A DNA stretch of 64,000 nucleotides from Dryococelus australis (lineage: Eukaryota > Arthropoda > Insecta > Phasmatodea > Phasmatidae): positions 89,637,416-89,701,415 of the forward strand of contig CM057009.1 of NCBI GenBank assembly GCA_029891345.1, given 5' to 3'. The notes beneath the pieces are model-generated. The model saw only the letters and a list, made by a program, of their open reading frames with translations, was not told the DNA's origin and did no database searches. Position 1 is the stretch's first letter, and the number at the start of each line of letters is the position of its first letter. Shown here one piece after another: positions 45,401 to 58,800 of the stretch. Position numbers and translations under genes: made by a program.

Positions 45401-46260
45401 CCGTGAACTGAATTTCACGAAACTCGGTACACGTATAGTACTTAGTAAGGACATTTGACATTTAAAGTTTTCTATCATGCAATTGATTAGTTTTAAAAAG
45501 CGGTCATTTTAAAATGTAGACCGCCGTTTCGTATCTCGGGAATTATTCAACCAGTTCAGACTGAATTTCGTATTTTTGCAGTTCCAAATTTAAATATTTT
45601 ATCTAGGAAGGTATATTGTAATTGGTCCGCCATTTCAGAAAATAGCGTAACATGAGAAAATCAGCTTTTATATTATCTCAGATATCACACAGTAGTTTCC
45701 CACCTAGTTTCGCTGGTAACTAATGTTGTGAGATGATATACTACGATACATGAGTTAAGGCACTTATTTCCAATATGGCGGACATATAAATATTTTTGGT
45801 TAATTTAATACATATACCGTACAGCTTAACCAATTTTTACCAAACTTGATATGCTGAAAGTATTAACTACAAGCATTAAACGTGCTAATACATAGCCTCT
45901 ATTCTCCGCCATTTTCTTAAGATGATGCCCCATGAAAAATTAAGTTTTTGTATAGTATCTACTGAAATATTTAACCTACTCCTGCAAAATTTGATATACC
46001 GCAAATACTACGGTGCTCCATATAAGCTGATAAAGTTTAAAGTCAGTGAAACAATGAATTTTACAATGGTGGCCATATGCTCATTTCTGTATACTATACA
46101 ATATCTACTAAACCATGAACTAAGTTAAACTGACAGTAGTCTGAATCCCAGCTATCAAATTTCCACCATTTTGTAAGATAGCCCCATCTCGGGAAACAAT
46201 CAACTGAATGCCACCAAATTTTGGCAAACTATTATTACCAAGGTAGGCAATATAAATTGA
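45400..46260 (-). repeat. Array of degenerate ~140-bp units, right of the LRR gene, inverted
   Basis: Read on the minus strand, the units carry the same word order as the array at 35.7-36.4 kb; for example GAATAATTCCCGAGATACG follows GAAATTCAGTCTGAACTGGT. Anchors on the plus strand near 45415, 45551, 45696, 45828, 45977, 46110 and 46200 are mostly 130-150 bases apart. Interleaved CCATTTT/ATGGCGG words (for example CCGCCATTTCAG, AATATGGCGGACA, CTCCGCCATTTTC, CCACCATTTTG) mark most units. Divergence between units is high. Confidence 0.6.
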
Positions 46261-47096
46261 TGTGTTTTAAATGACGCCAACGTAAATCATTATTTTAAAA
46301 TACGTGTTCCTTTTATCTCATTCTTAGAGCAGTGCCAAGGTTATCAGATTAACTCGCATACATACGTAGAATAAAATATGCTAATTAATTAAGTTGCCAA
46401 ATTTTTGTCATCAACTTGACTACTTATCTGTTATAGACGTTATGGCATTTCAGTACTTCAAAGGTTTTTAACGTACCACAATATTATGAAGATAGGCTTG
46501 GTATTTTCAATACATCGTATTTGAATGGTTAAGACATTTCCTGTAAGATGTTTTTGACGTGGTGTTGGAATTCGAAGTTCTGCATCAAAGACTTCCAATG
46601 CACCGAGTGTACAGTAAATCTTTAGCTTTTCACAGCTATAGAAAAAACCCAAATGACCCAAAAAAAAAAAAAAACCTGGAAAGAAGGAAAGCATTCCATA
46701 ACGAAACACTGAATTTTTATAATTTTTTAAATTAAATAACATAATGTTTACCTCTTAGCAAGTTGAAATTTAAAAATTATTACTGTTTTCTGAGATGTTG
46801 AGAACTATTTTTGGTCAACGCAGCTTTAGTTCGTTGATTCGACACACGCTGTGTGAAGCGCTGCCGAAAGCACGCCTCCTGGCGGCAACTTTCTAAGTCA
46901 CTTAACAAACTTGTGTCTATGATCTTCATTGGAGGATGACTTTTCCTTAGTAAATAAACCTGGAATGCACTTTATAAGTATTCTCACTGTGTTAAAGTTA
47001 TTCCAGAACAGTGAGATAACATAATTTGATAAATTTTTCCTTGTAACATTGCTGCAATATTGCAACTTATGGATTATTTTTTCTTTTTTTTTTTGC

Positions 47097-47126
47097 CAAA
47101 GTTTACCGTCTTAATGGTAAACTTTG
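47097..47126. repeat. Perfect 11-bp hairpin
   Basis: CAAAGTTTACC, an 8-base loop, then GGTAAACTTTG. It follows a 12-base T run. Function unknown. Confidence 0.85.
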
Positions 47127-47772
47127 TTTTCGTAAAATTAATTAGTAGAAATGCATGTTTTACCGAAAAGACTACGCAGACACTCAGATCACTGACCTAT
47201 GTATCGTTCTGCTGCTACACATTCGTTCAGTAGCTGACGGTCGTTATATGGTTCGTTCTGTCAGTGGAAATTCTCAGTTTGTCGATTCTTGAACTACAAA
47301 TTTGTTTTCAAAAATATTCCTGTTTTTAATATCGAAAATTATAAAATATTATCTAACTAAAGTTAATGTTAAACTGCTTTTTTTAAGAAATGGAGGGAAA
47401 AAATACAGCTCCCATGAAATCTCACTAAAATTATAGCTACTGCAAATTCAAGAAACACAATTACTTTAAAAGAACTTCCATAGTAAGAGTGAGCTGAAAA
47501 TTTGAAGCCATTGAACTGGCTTAAGAGATTCATAAGTTTAAATATGTGAATAGTGTAATATTAAACATTATTCTATACACTATTGACATCATTGAATGTA
47601 GATCCGTATCGAATAACATTTAACTGTTCTTTTGAAACTTTTCTTAAAGAGTCGAAGTTAACAAAAAATTTCGTTATCGCTTTAATCTATTCCAATGCGC
47701 TAATATGTGTTTCTATTATTGCAATTCCGTTTACTGTCTAAGAATAGTTATAAACTCGAATATGAATATTAT

Positions 47773-47829
47773 ATCAATTGAAGGCAATAAATATGAATAT
47801 GTTATCAATTGAAGGCAATAAATATGAAT
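47773..47829 (+). repeat. Tandem duplication of 31 bp
   Basis: ATCAATTGAAGGCAATAAAT plus TATGAAT is repeated at 47773 and 47804 without change over 26 bases. Confidence 0.85.
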
Positions 47830-48663
47830 TTTAGTAGAATGTAAAGTCATTGTTATGTAAAGAAGTTAAATTGATCTGAGAGCGCAAATGACAACTTGAT
47901 GAAATGAGTTATGGAAATTGTTTCCACAAACAATTACCCAACTGATAAAGTGAAGTTTTTCTTGTAAAGGTGTATATTTGAATAAAATAAAAAATCTTAA
48001 GCTTTTATGATGTACATAAGTCGGTCAGTTATATTGTTGACGTTTAAAAGTCTATAGAAGCGTCTAAAGTGTCATGCCTATAATTTAAAATGTTTGTTCG
48101 ATGTTAAAAACTTTGTGTGAGAAATATAAACATTTGTATGTTGTATATTGTTGTTTACCTGCTATAATTAATCTGTTTGGTTTTATTGACAATAACTTAT
48201 GTTTAATTTTGTAAGTGTTAAATTTAAGATTGCTGTAATTAATATACGACTACTTTCATTTGTATAGCTGAATATGAAAACTTGATGGTGTAGCGTTCAA
48301 AATATTTATGAACTATAACATAACTGAAAATGTATGCACTGATAGTTCCTTTTCTTTTTTCTTAACGTAAACTTACATGTTTAGTGAGTTGATTATGTTA
48401 AAATGGATTTTTACATTTTTTATTTGTTAAATTTCTCTGTAATTAAATTTTCTTTAATTTAGTATTCATAATGGTACCCATATACACTATAATAAGTAAC
48501 AGAAAAATATATTGGCAATTTTAACGCCAAACGATTAAATATTAGCGTATATGAATGTATTAAGAACAAAATTAAGTATATCTTTGTTATTGCGAGCAGG
48601 GATCTGTGGAAAATATCTTATAGAGTTTTAAACATACTGTAAAAAATATCAATGCTAAAATTA

Positions 48664-49869
48664 AACTATCGACCAAAAAGTATTGGGCACCTGTCCACAA
48701 TGTTAGCTCGGTAGTTGTCCCCCGTTAGAATCTCGTAGGGTCACCTCTTGCGGCTATAAAAGCAGCTACCCTGTCTGGCACGCTCTCTACGAGTGTTTGC
48801 AGGACATCCACGGGGATTCGCCGCCATTCCTCATGGAACCATTCCATGAGTTGAGCAATGGATTTTGGCCGCGTCTGACAAGCCCTCACCCGGCGATCCA
48901 GTCCGTCCCAAAGACGTTCTATAGGGTTGAGGTCGGGGCTCTGGGCGAGCCAGTCCAATCGGCGCACATTGTTGTCGGCGTACCATTGCATAGTAGGCCT
49001 TGAAACATGGCACCTGGCATTGCCATCCTGGAAATAACACGGGTCCATTCCGTAAAAACGCCACAATGTTGGGAGCATTTCATTACCCAGAATGTTACAA
49101 TAAGCCTCTTTGTTCATGCTACAACGCACAAACAACATAGGTCCTACGCCGAAGGCCGTGAAACAGCCCCAAACCATCTCTCCACCACCACCGAATTTCC
49201 TAGTTGGCACTATACACTCCGACAGAAACCGTTCCCCGGGCAGACGCCACACTAATACACGTCCATCGGACCGGAATAAGGTAAACCTCGACTCATCACT
49301 CCACAGAACTGATTTCCACTGCTCCAGTGTCTAATTGCGACGGTTCAAACACCACCTGCGTCGCCGAGCTTAATTGCTTGTCGTGATATGGGGCTTATAT
49401 GCAGCTGCTCTTCCGAAATATCCAAGTCGGTGGGCCTCTGTACAGAATGTTCAAATGGAAACCGATACTCCTGTTGCATCATGAAACTTCTGTCGGATGG
49501 AAGCCATGGGTTGTGCCCTATTTTTGACAATTTCACGTTTCAGGGCTCTGCCATTTCTGTCGGTCAAGGTTGGAGGTCGCCCAGAACGTGCAGCATTGGC
49601 ACAATGGCCATCGACCTTCCACTAACGCAGGACGAATGCAACAGTTGATTTGGACCTGTTTACCTTCCATGCAATCGTCCGGCTAGAGAGCCCACTGAAA
49701 TGGCAGCCCACAATCATGCCCTTATCGAAACCCGATAGCTCTGTACCTTGTGCCAACTCCTTGTCAACTGGTTCTACACCAGCCTGCAGCGTATGGCGGC
49801 CACACAAGTCAACTGACGTACTGAATTACCTTTCTTCACTGGTGCCCAATTACTTTTTGGTCGATAGTG
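48664..49869 (-). mobile_element. Tc1-like DNA transposon, about 1.2 kb, full length but inactive
   Basis: The terminal inverted repeats of about 28-30 bases contain ACTATCGACCAAAAAGTA and TTGGGCACC. The left one lacks a single A present in the right one. TA dinucleotides at 48662-48663 and 49870-49871 are the expected target duplication. The transposase runs on the minus strand. The length is normal for Tc1. Both ends and flanks are intact, so this was a complete insertion that has since decayed. Confidence 0.93.
48725..49807 (-). pseudogene. Tc1-like transposase, broken
   Basis: N-terminal helix-turn-helix: GTELSGFDKGMIVGCHFSGL to WKVNRSKSTVAFVLR (49720-49622). The GRPR-like linker SGRPPTLTDR follows in another frame (about 49590-49560). 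The catalytic domain has the first Asp in LWSDESRF (about 49297), the second in FQDGNARCH (about 49027) and the Glu in SPDLNPIERLW (about 48919). I count 35 residues between the second Asp and the Glu. The C terminus is normal, with VESVPDRVAAFIAARGDPTRF in outline. It is broken by frame changes in the linker region (the linker lies in a different frame from the ends) and an in-frame TAG at 49331-49333 where relatives usually have Trp. In intact relatives it cuts and pastes the transposon at TA sites. Confidence 0.92.
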
Positions 49870-49871
49870 TA

Positions 49872-52800
49872 TAGCAAAAGTGTTCAGTAAAAAATAAAGT
49901 TGGCTGATTAGTAATTTTATGACACTGGTACTTAAAAGAAATTGGATAAAATAAAGTCAAAAAATTAATGATACTTTATTTACACCACTAGGGCATTTTT
50001 CGCTGTTGCCCAGTAATATTTCGCAAAATGGCTTCACCTATGATCAGGATGAAAGCACCGGCATGATATTTGCAAATGACGTTCGGGGACTTACGATTAG
50101 TATTTAAATTAGTACGTTATTTTTTCTGGCTTCTTTATAATAAGCCTCTTAATTTAACGAGATTTCTTTAGAAATTCAAGACAAATTATTAATAATGTCT
50201 ACGCAACAAATTATAAAATAGTCATACAGTATACATGGGAAATATTTTTCTGACGAACACCTCAACATTCTCACATTTCATGGTTAATTCTCGAGTAATT
50301 CAACAAAAAAAAAAATTCAAAGTTTCTTTGTAAAGACCCAGACAAGACGAGCAAATGGAAATATTCTCAGAAATTAATCTCATTGAATAAGAGGAATATC
50401 ACAAATATATATGGCTTGAGTTTCTTATATCCTTTAAGGGTTAAGAGTTGTAGTTCGTCTTTCCCTAGATGAATATTTACAATGTAAGTAATAATGCGGT
50501 ATTAAAATGCATACAATTAAACGTTACGTGTTACGTCTGTACCAAGAATTTAAAGGTTTTTCGTGAATTAGATTTTAGAAATGCAAGAAACTAATGAAGT
50601 CCTTTCCAAACTAGTGTCCTAGTTTTATACGTTAGTATATTCAGACTTATAAATTTTAGATTTTTTGTTAGTGAATTTATTAACTATAGAAATAATATTT
50701 AAATTTTTCCAAAATTTCTACAACAATATTAACAATAATAATAAACTAATGAACGGAGTGAGGCCAGGCTAGAAGAATTTGCTAATCTGTTTGCTATATT
50801 TATTATTTTGTTCTAGATTTTAAACTACGTTTAGAAAATATGTCAGTTGTATTTGTTCCTAAATTTAAAAATCTGATATTACCGCCGGTATGCATACATA
50901 CATAAAAACACGCAAAAATGTCATAAATGTTAGATAACCCCAAAACTACAGATGCTCGAGAAAATATAAATTTCAAAATGTTTGGTTACTGTACGAAATA
51001 ATAAAACTGAGTTAAATTTCCATAGTAAATGAAAGGTAAAAAGTTTTTTTTTTTTCAAAGTCAGCAGAAAGCAAAAGCTTGTCAAAACACTTTTATGAAG
51101 AGCACTTTTTCCTTGAAATAGTACTATAAATGCTACCAATCACGCCGCGATACTTTGTGTGGGAAAATTCAGGCATGAAAACAATGTCTTCATGATTATT
51201 TGGTATGCATTAATAAACGAAGTAATTCCTGAAATAACACTGAAGAAAAGAAAGGGATTATTGGCGAACTTCATTTGGCCTTCCGTCAACACTACACAAT
51301 ATTTAAGAAGCAGTTCATTAACATTTCCCCTTTTTAGTGCAGCTCCCATAATGCTGAGCACTGGGATAGGCAATTTATGTAAACTGGAAAACTATAATTA
51401 TTTTTAAAAATCAGTTAATTTCTTTTAAATATATGCATTCTTCTGTCTAACATATCGTTCAAACAATGATCTCCACTTCACATTAGGAGAAAAAGTTGTA
51501 GCATCCCTGTAGGGATTTTATGTGTAAGGAGATCGTGCAATAAATTAACTTGATATTTGTCTCATAATTTAACTTACAACATTCATATACTGCTCGCCAA
51601 CCTGCGAAGAAAATTTTTTTTGTTGGTCTGTTTTATGAGGTGTATGGAAATGTGTACCTACCTGAAAATAAGATAATATTTTTGCCATCACGCCACTTTT
51701 CATTAGAATTGTTTGATTAATATTAGTGGCAATTACCGAAGTACGTATTACTGAGTCCAATTTTAAAATTATTTGTATTAATGATCTCTTCTTATTCCTG
51801 GTTTACGATGTTAAGATTAGTGAGCACGCTTATCTAATAATTCCGCTAATTAGTAGTTAGAAAATAATTTATATCTGCCCTTTCACAGAAGTCAGACTTT
51901 TTTGTTTAATATTCCTATTATTCCTATTTTTAATATTTCTCCTTATAAAGCCTGTCCGAAATGTTCAATATTATTATTATTTGGGGGCTTATTTTTACGT
52001 CAATTGCTTGGTTTGTATGTATTATAGGGGGTGTCTCGTATATAAACTGTTGATGTTTATGATACGTAAGAAGATATGTCCTGAAGGACAAATACTCAGG
52101 ATAAATACCCATCCCTGTTCGTAATAACCTAGATATTAGCTATCTTTATTGGCACATTAAACAGTGAACTATGGATCATTCTCAAATGCATAAATTACAA
52201 GCACTTCAAAGATTAGTAAAGTGTTGTCTATTGAAACAAAACGCCGAATCTGTATGTGTAAGTGTTCTTAGATGTTGTCAGTCACGACTTTCGACGGAGG
52301 TTATATTTATAATGTAAAATATCTTATTTGTTGGGATCTGTGGAAGTGAATATACTATTATGTATGCAGTAACTTTGTACGAAGAGGCTCCAGTTTTAAA
52401 CCTTAAAACCTGTCTTATTGTTCGAAATTGACATAATTTGTGATACGGCACGGTGTGTATGAATAATTCAGCCCTAAGTTATGACATTTACGGAATAGAA
52501 TTTTGACTACGTGCAACGAAGGCACCCAATACCATTTTCTGCCACAACACTAATTATGTACACACAGACAAATTTGTTCCTTGATGCTGATCATTGATGT
52601 TGAAATGGTGTGTTGTATCTGGCATATGTGTGTTATTACAAACATATTTCTTCCATATTAACCTTTAGGAAAACATCAATTTATATATGCGGAGAAGCAT
52701 GACTAGTAACTTAATCTGTAGAAACGTTTCTGGAAATACTTAAACAACATTCTCTACTCAAAAAGTTGAAGGAGAGCATTCAAAAACCACTCTTGCAGTG

Positions 52801-55800
52801 GAAGATCAATTTCAGTTATGTCGGAGAAATAAATATTCCAAACAGACGTGAAGGCAAAAAAAAAAAAAAAAAATTAGGAGTTTCCTTAGAGCAAAATAAG
52901 TTGTTGGTCAGAAGTTACGCTTTGTTATTAAGCGTTTGGACTAACCAAACAGTAAGACGTCAGAAAGGCTGACACTAAATGTATTTTTTATGTACAGTGA
53001 CGTATCAAGAATGGCATCAGATGCTAACAAACCTCAAACATTCATAATCAGTAACGATTCACCCAGCCAAGTTGCAGTGGGCGCCACCAGTAAACAACGA
53101 GTGTCAGAGCCCTTTTTGACCGGCATATAACAATAAATGTTGCAGAAATGAGTCCTTAGATCTTCATCGTTAGTATAAAATTAATTATGAATAAAAAACT
53201 CAATATAACTTTATTTGCAGTCATGTTTGTAATTTGCCAGATTATCTTTCTGTATAACTTATTTTTTCATTGTTGTTTATTAAGGGTTTCTGTTGTTATG
53301 ATGGGTCTCTTCAAATAAGAAACACTATTCTACTTCTCGAAAACGCTCCCAACTTTTCTCAAGAATAATTCAAAGCTTGGAGCCTCACTTCCCTTGAATT
53401 AACTTCGAAATTAACGATGAAGAATTACAAGATTGAGAGTGATGATCAATGATAAAATTGTGAGAAGTGCACATAACAATAGTGTTTGATAATTTTCTTC
53501 TATAAATACACAAACTGTATCTCCGTAGACAATATTATTCTGACTGCAAAAAAAAAATTCCAGACTTACAAAAATTACAGAAAACAATTTCAGGTGTCGT
53601 TTATGGCTGTATACTTAAGAGATGTCGTTTCCTATATTTGATTGAAAGTGGTGCGTCTTTCTGTATTGTTCCTATATACCGATACTTAGAGAACATATGC
53701 CATTATATGGTAGAAAATTACAGAACAACAATATTTCCTTCACTAACAAATTAAAAAATATAACATTTGCTTTACAAAAATTAATGTAGACTTCACTACA
53801 AACGCTAAGAGGAAATTTTTCATTTAACACAATGATACGATTAAATATTGCCGCAAAAAAACATGTATTTTAAGTGAGGCCAAATATTCGCATTGTCGTT
53901 TCAGAAAAAATGCAACAAGTAATTAAAGTATATAAAAGGGTCCATTGACGCAAATGTGATATATTTGTTCTTTAGTTAACTATAGGTTACTTTATAACTT
54001 ATTTAATTTTTAGCAAAAAATTAATTAATTTTAAGAAAAATTATTTATTGCACAATTATATTTTTAATGTTTTCAGTTATGTATTATATCATGTATTCTT
54101 TTACGTACACATTTATATAGGTATTTAAACTGATAAATATTTTTAAATTTTTAAAAATAAATTTCTGGGGTGGATTATCCCTTTTTAGTAGCCTTCTGTA
54201 ACATTGTAAAACTTATATGGAACTGTGTTTGTTGAATACATTGCACAATTGTTAAGTGAATATTTAAGCAGACTTTTGCAGCACTCTTTTGGTGTTTAGT
54301 AGTACAGTAACTAAAGAAGGTGTAATTAATTCATCTACATGCAACAGTTTATCTACTCTGGAATTCCACTAGTGTTTGATATTTACATCTGCGATGTGAT
54401 ACCGCCGCAGCGTTTCCTGTAACATGTAAACAAGGACATTTATCAACACAGACATGTACAATATTATTAAGTATTGCTATGTAAATATTTATAAGCATGT
54501 GTCATAAATTGATCACTTCAAAAGTATTAATATAATCTATTTTGGTTATCTCTAAATCGTGATAGCTCACACATTAAAAGGCTGAGTCAATTGCATTATT
54601 TATTATACTTTTGTGTATCCACTGCAATGCTTTCGAACAACTCTTGATGTGCTATTGCCAAGCATGTGTGTGTTTTGACGTAGTGGAACAATACTAAGTT
54701 AAACTTGGTGTCGTACATCAATGTAAAGAAACAATAATTAAATAATTTGAAAGGTGTTATATGTGTAAGAATTTTAATGTGTAATTTTTTGTATATACAT
54801 TGTAGAGATAAACAACCAATATAGTTAAATATTTTTGTCAGCTATTTTTCTTGCATTAGGATGGCGAGTATTGTTAAAAACTGAAAATATGATGTGGTAT
54901 ATTATAATTATACAGCAAGGTCACTGATCCAAAAACCACGAATTTTATCCCTAAATACAAAGAAACAAGAATGAAGCTATTTTGAAGCGATACTTTTTAG
55001 TACGTCTATTATGGTGTCCCACTTGGTTTCCCAAGATTGTCAGCAGTATATTACATTTTAATGACAATATTTTTAGACACACCACATTAAATCAATGAAT
55101 TATGTGACATTGAAGAACATTCTTGTAACGAGATACAACGCGTTATCAACATAGCTATGAGTATTAGGTGTAAGGGAGGATAAATATATTTAGATAAGAT
55201 ACATATTTCTTACCGTACACTTAACTGTATTGGCTGATGAATTCCCGAAAGATATTTATAATACTAATTAATAAAAATGTTTGTGCTGGTTTTGTGATAT
55301 GAAGACATCTAGAAGCTTTTCTATTATTGTTATATTCATTTATATTAGATATTAGTAACCTGATGTCATTTTAATCTAATTTACGTTTCCTTCATACCAA
55401 AAATAAAATCGTTTTCTACTGTAGATTAATTTATGTTTATTGTTAGAAAAGAGTGCACAATTCTCGATTTCGAGAAAAATTTACGTCTGTCAAAAATTAC
55501 ACAATTTTAATTTCGCAATTTTTATAATAGTGGTGTTATTAAGCTATATAAGTTTGTTTATAAAGCTACGCATATTCAAATGTGATTATAAATATCACTT
55601 TATAATTTAATAAAATCAAAATAAGATTCCCACATACTCGTATTTGCGCAACAATTCAGATCATAATAAAAGTTTGTGTGGTAGAATGAGAGTTAAACAT
55701 CGCGCCTGTATACATAACATAAAAACTGTATAAAACTATTTTGTGTTAAATTCTAAATGGTACTCAATTTACGCCAACCTACATTGAGGAAATATGAGCG

Positions 55801-58800
55801 TCGGACACAATTTGTAACCACAACAGAAATAATTATTTTTTTTGCATTTTCTGGCTGCTATTTTCAGGTTGAGAATAATGGTGATGTAACCATCTATTAA
55901 ATTTTAAAATACGAAGTCTTTATGATGTTCCCAAATTCTGTACACGATTACAACTTATTACAGCAAGTTTATTTAAGATATAAAATAAATACTTACCGTA
56001 TCTCGCAGTCAAACTCACCAAGTTCTGTCACATGTTCCACCACACATGAATACCGGCTGTCACTTCAGGGACAACCAGGCTTTATTCCATTCCACTCCTA
56101 GTGTTAATTAAAAACGCTGAAAGAGATTGATGCACCTTCAGCATTTATCGTGGTCTTAGCGCTTCAAGACCTGTCGTTGGGATCAAAGACATGACGTCTC
56201 TAGCGCTTTTTCGGAGAAAAGAGTCCAAGATATATATACACACCTACTCGTATAAGGAAATAGCTTCGGCTGGGTTGTTCACCCAGCCATCCAATCTCAC
56301 GGCCCAGAAAATTCGCACAAATCAATCTGCGAACTTATTTTCATGGTGTGGTGGTGTTTTACATCGTTCAAATACTATCACCAATTTATATAATTTTATT
56401 AAAAACACGAAGCAATCTTTAAGCATTCTGGCTCTGACAGTGTATTCAACAGAATACGATCCGTTGAATTTATTTTGCATGATACTATACCAAACATTAA
56501 CTTAGGTGTTCTCCATCGTTTACTTCCACCTTGAACCTTGGGTTTGGTGACAACCAAACCATAAATTTTTTGTGTTGACTATTCCAGCGATTTGAAACGT
56601 AGCCGCCTCAAAGGGACACTAACCTGCAGGTTGCTTATGTCCTTACTGGTGTGAGGTAATTTCTCAACTGTACATTCAAAAGACGTTCATTGTGGCAAGC
56701 CTGCATGGTTAAGAGTTTGCACTGTGTATGCAAAATATTATTTTTAATTGTATAAACTGTAAAGCAAGAAATTAGTTACATAAGTGTGGCACGAATAATG
56801 GAATTCTCCACGACACAAACCCATATATTCCTCATTAAAAGTCAAGTGCCCTTACACTGATAGGTTAGAGGACGAATACTAACAAACATTGTCTCTTTGA
56901 TTTTGTATATCCGAATACAACTTATGATTTTCCATTGCGGGTTTTAACTGTGCGTCATTCTGTTCTGCTGTTGAACATATTTTTGCCAGTGTTTCTTTAT
57001 ATTTCCCTACAGCCCCCTGAATATTTTCTTATGCATCACGTTGGCATGTAGGGTACACCAACTCTTTTGATGCAGCTATACGGAAATATTTCTGGAACAA
57101 AGAAATATTTTAATTTTTGTTGCACAATACCGAAAACAACACATTTATTTCTACAGCAGTATGCCAGGCACGTTATTTTAAATAATTGGAGACTTTATGA
57201 ATAACAACCCCAGTGTATGATTTTCACATATTGAGGGGCGCGAAAATATATTCTACAATTGCATAAAAAATTATATTGTTCAAAGCTTAACCAAAATAAA
57301 CTGAACTTGCTATTTTCTGACACTAAATGTCTCTGTTGGACTTATTACGGATTTTGTAACGAAGAATAAGAATACTTTTTCTCCGGAACTTGAGATATGT
57401 TAGTAAATAAGCAACGCAGCCGAACAATTTGTCAATTTTCAGGCGTAGTCTTATTATCACTTCAGATCATTAAAAATTTTAATTATTTTGAAAACCTCTC
57501 AAAATATAAGTGTTTCTTATTGAATAAGAATTTCGTTTTACAACAGTAACAAAATTCTTCTGTAATCGATATATTTATTGCTAAATGAAAAAAAAGAACG
57601 ATTACATTAAAAATCAAATATAAAATATTCTTATATTTTTTTCTGTGTGACAACAATCTTGGGATACAGTGACAAACTGCTGGCGTTTTCGGGAATATTA
57701 GGATTATTAATTACCAATGTGTCGAACATATAATAGGCCGTGACGAAATGCGAATGGTTTATATGCTTGTACTTGAAGTCAGCCAACATTCAGTAGAGAA
57801 ATTGCAAAATATACACACAAATTTTTGAACTATTGTCTATGGAAACGCAAGAATTTTCTAGTGGAAACACGGGAATAAATTCCTATTATAGTTCTGTGTA
57901 AAATTTACTGCATTTATAAAATATTTTCATTTACACTTTATCTATGTATTCCGGCAGTTTCTCAAAAGTCGTAGTTAAAAAATATGTAGTGTAATATACT
58001 AAATCTTCATGCGATCAGTGATCTTCTGGAGCATAATTTTTTAATTCATATGAAAAAATTATGACATAATTAGATGTTTTTTCCTCTTTCGTTGTGAACA
58101 AATGAAGGGAAAATATTGATAAGCAGACCAAGAATGCAGTTTTATGAAAATATATATACTTTAAAATTTCCTATTAATCTTTGCATTGTTTTGCAAAACA
58201 TAACATGCGTTGTCACTCATAAAAATTGTACAACAAATGCCATTTCCATACTATCTTTGTAATCATTAATTGTGTGAATATGAACGTGTAACTGTAATTC
58301 TTACCTACTTGAACAGTGTAACTTAACATAAAATACGTGTCACAGTGTATAAATTTGAAATAAATGGAAATACATTGTAGTTGGAAATTCATCATCTATA
58401 AATAATTTTAAGTGTGTGTTTGCAACTATTATTGTCGTTATTATATGGATTGATTCCCATGATGTGTAATGGTATATTATGATCTCTCCTGTAAATCTAA
58501 AATATGTTCCTAATATTTTTGTTTATTGTATGTATTTTATGCACTATAGCAACGAATTATTTCCGCGAAGTTAGCTTTGTATATGTAACTTTTGAGTTTA
58601 AATTTATTAGAAGTAAGTTTTGTCACACCTATTGTTTCCTTTATTCTATTTAGGCCATTGAAGTTACCTGTGTAATTTGTAAACACTTATTGAGCATGTT
58701 TAAGTTTGTTTAACAAATCCCAATCTGGTAACTAAATGGGCTTATATTTCTGTCTTAAAATGTATGAAATAAATGTGATGAATTCAATCAAAATGTAACT

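Larger units (their letters stand above)
46265..48661. other. AT-rich DNA with a hairpin and a short duplication; no gene
   Basis: 46.8-47.3 kb is somewhat richer in GC (for example GCCGAAAGCACGCCTCCTGGCGGCAAC near 46862-46888, given in part) and holds TCAGT initiator-like words. No coding frame was recognised. Confidence 0.5.
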
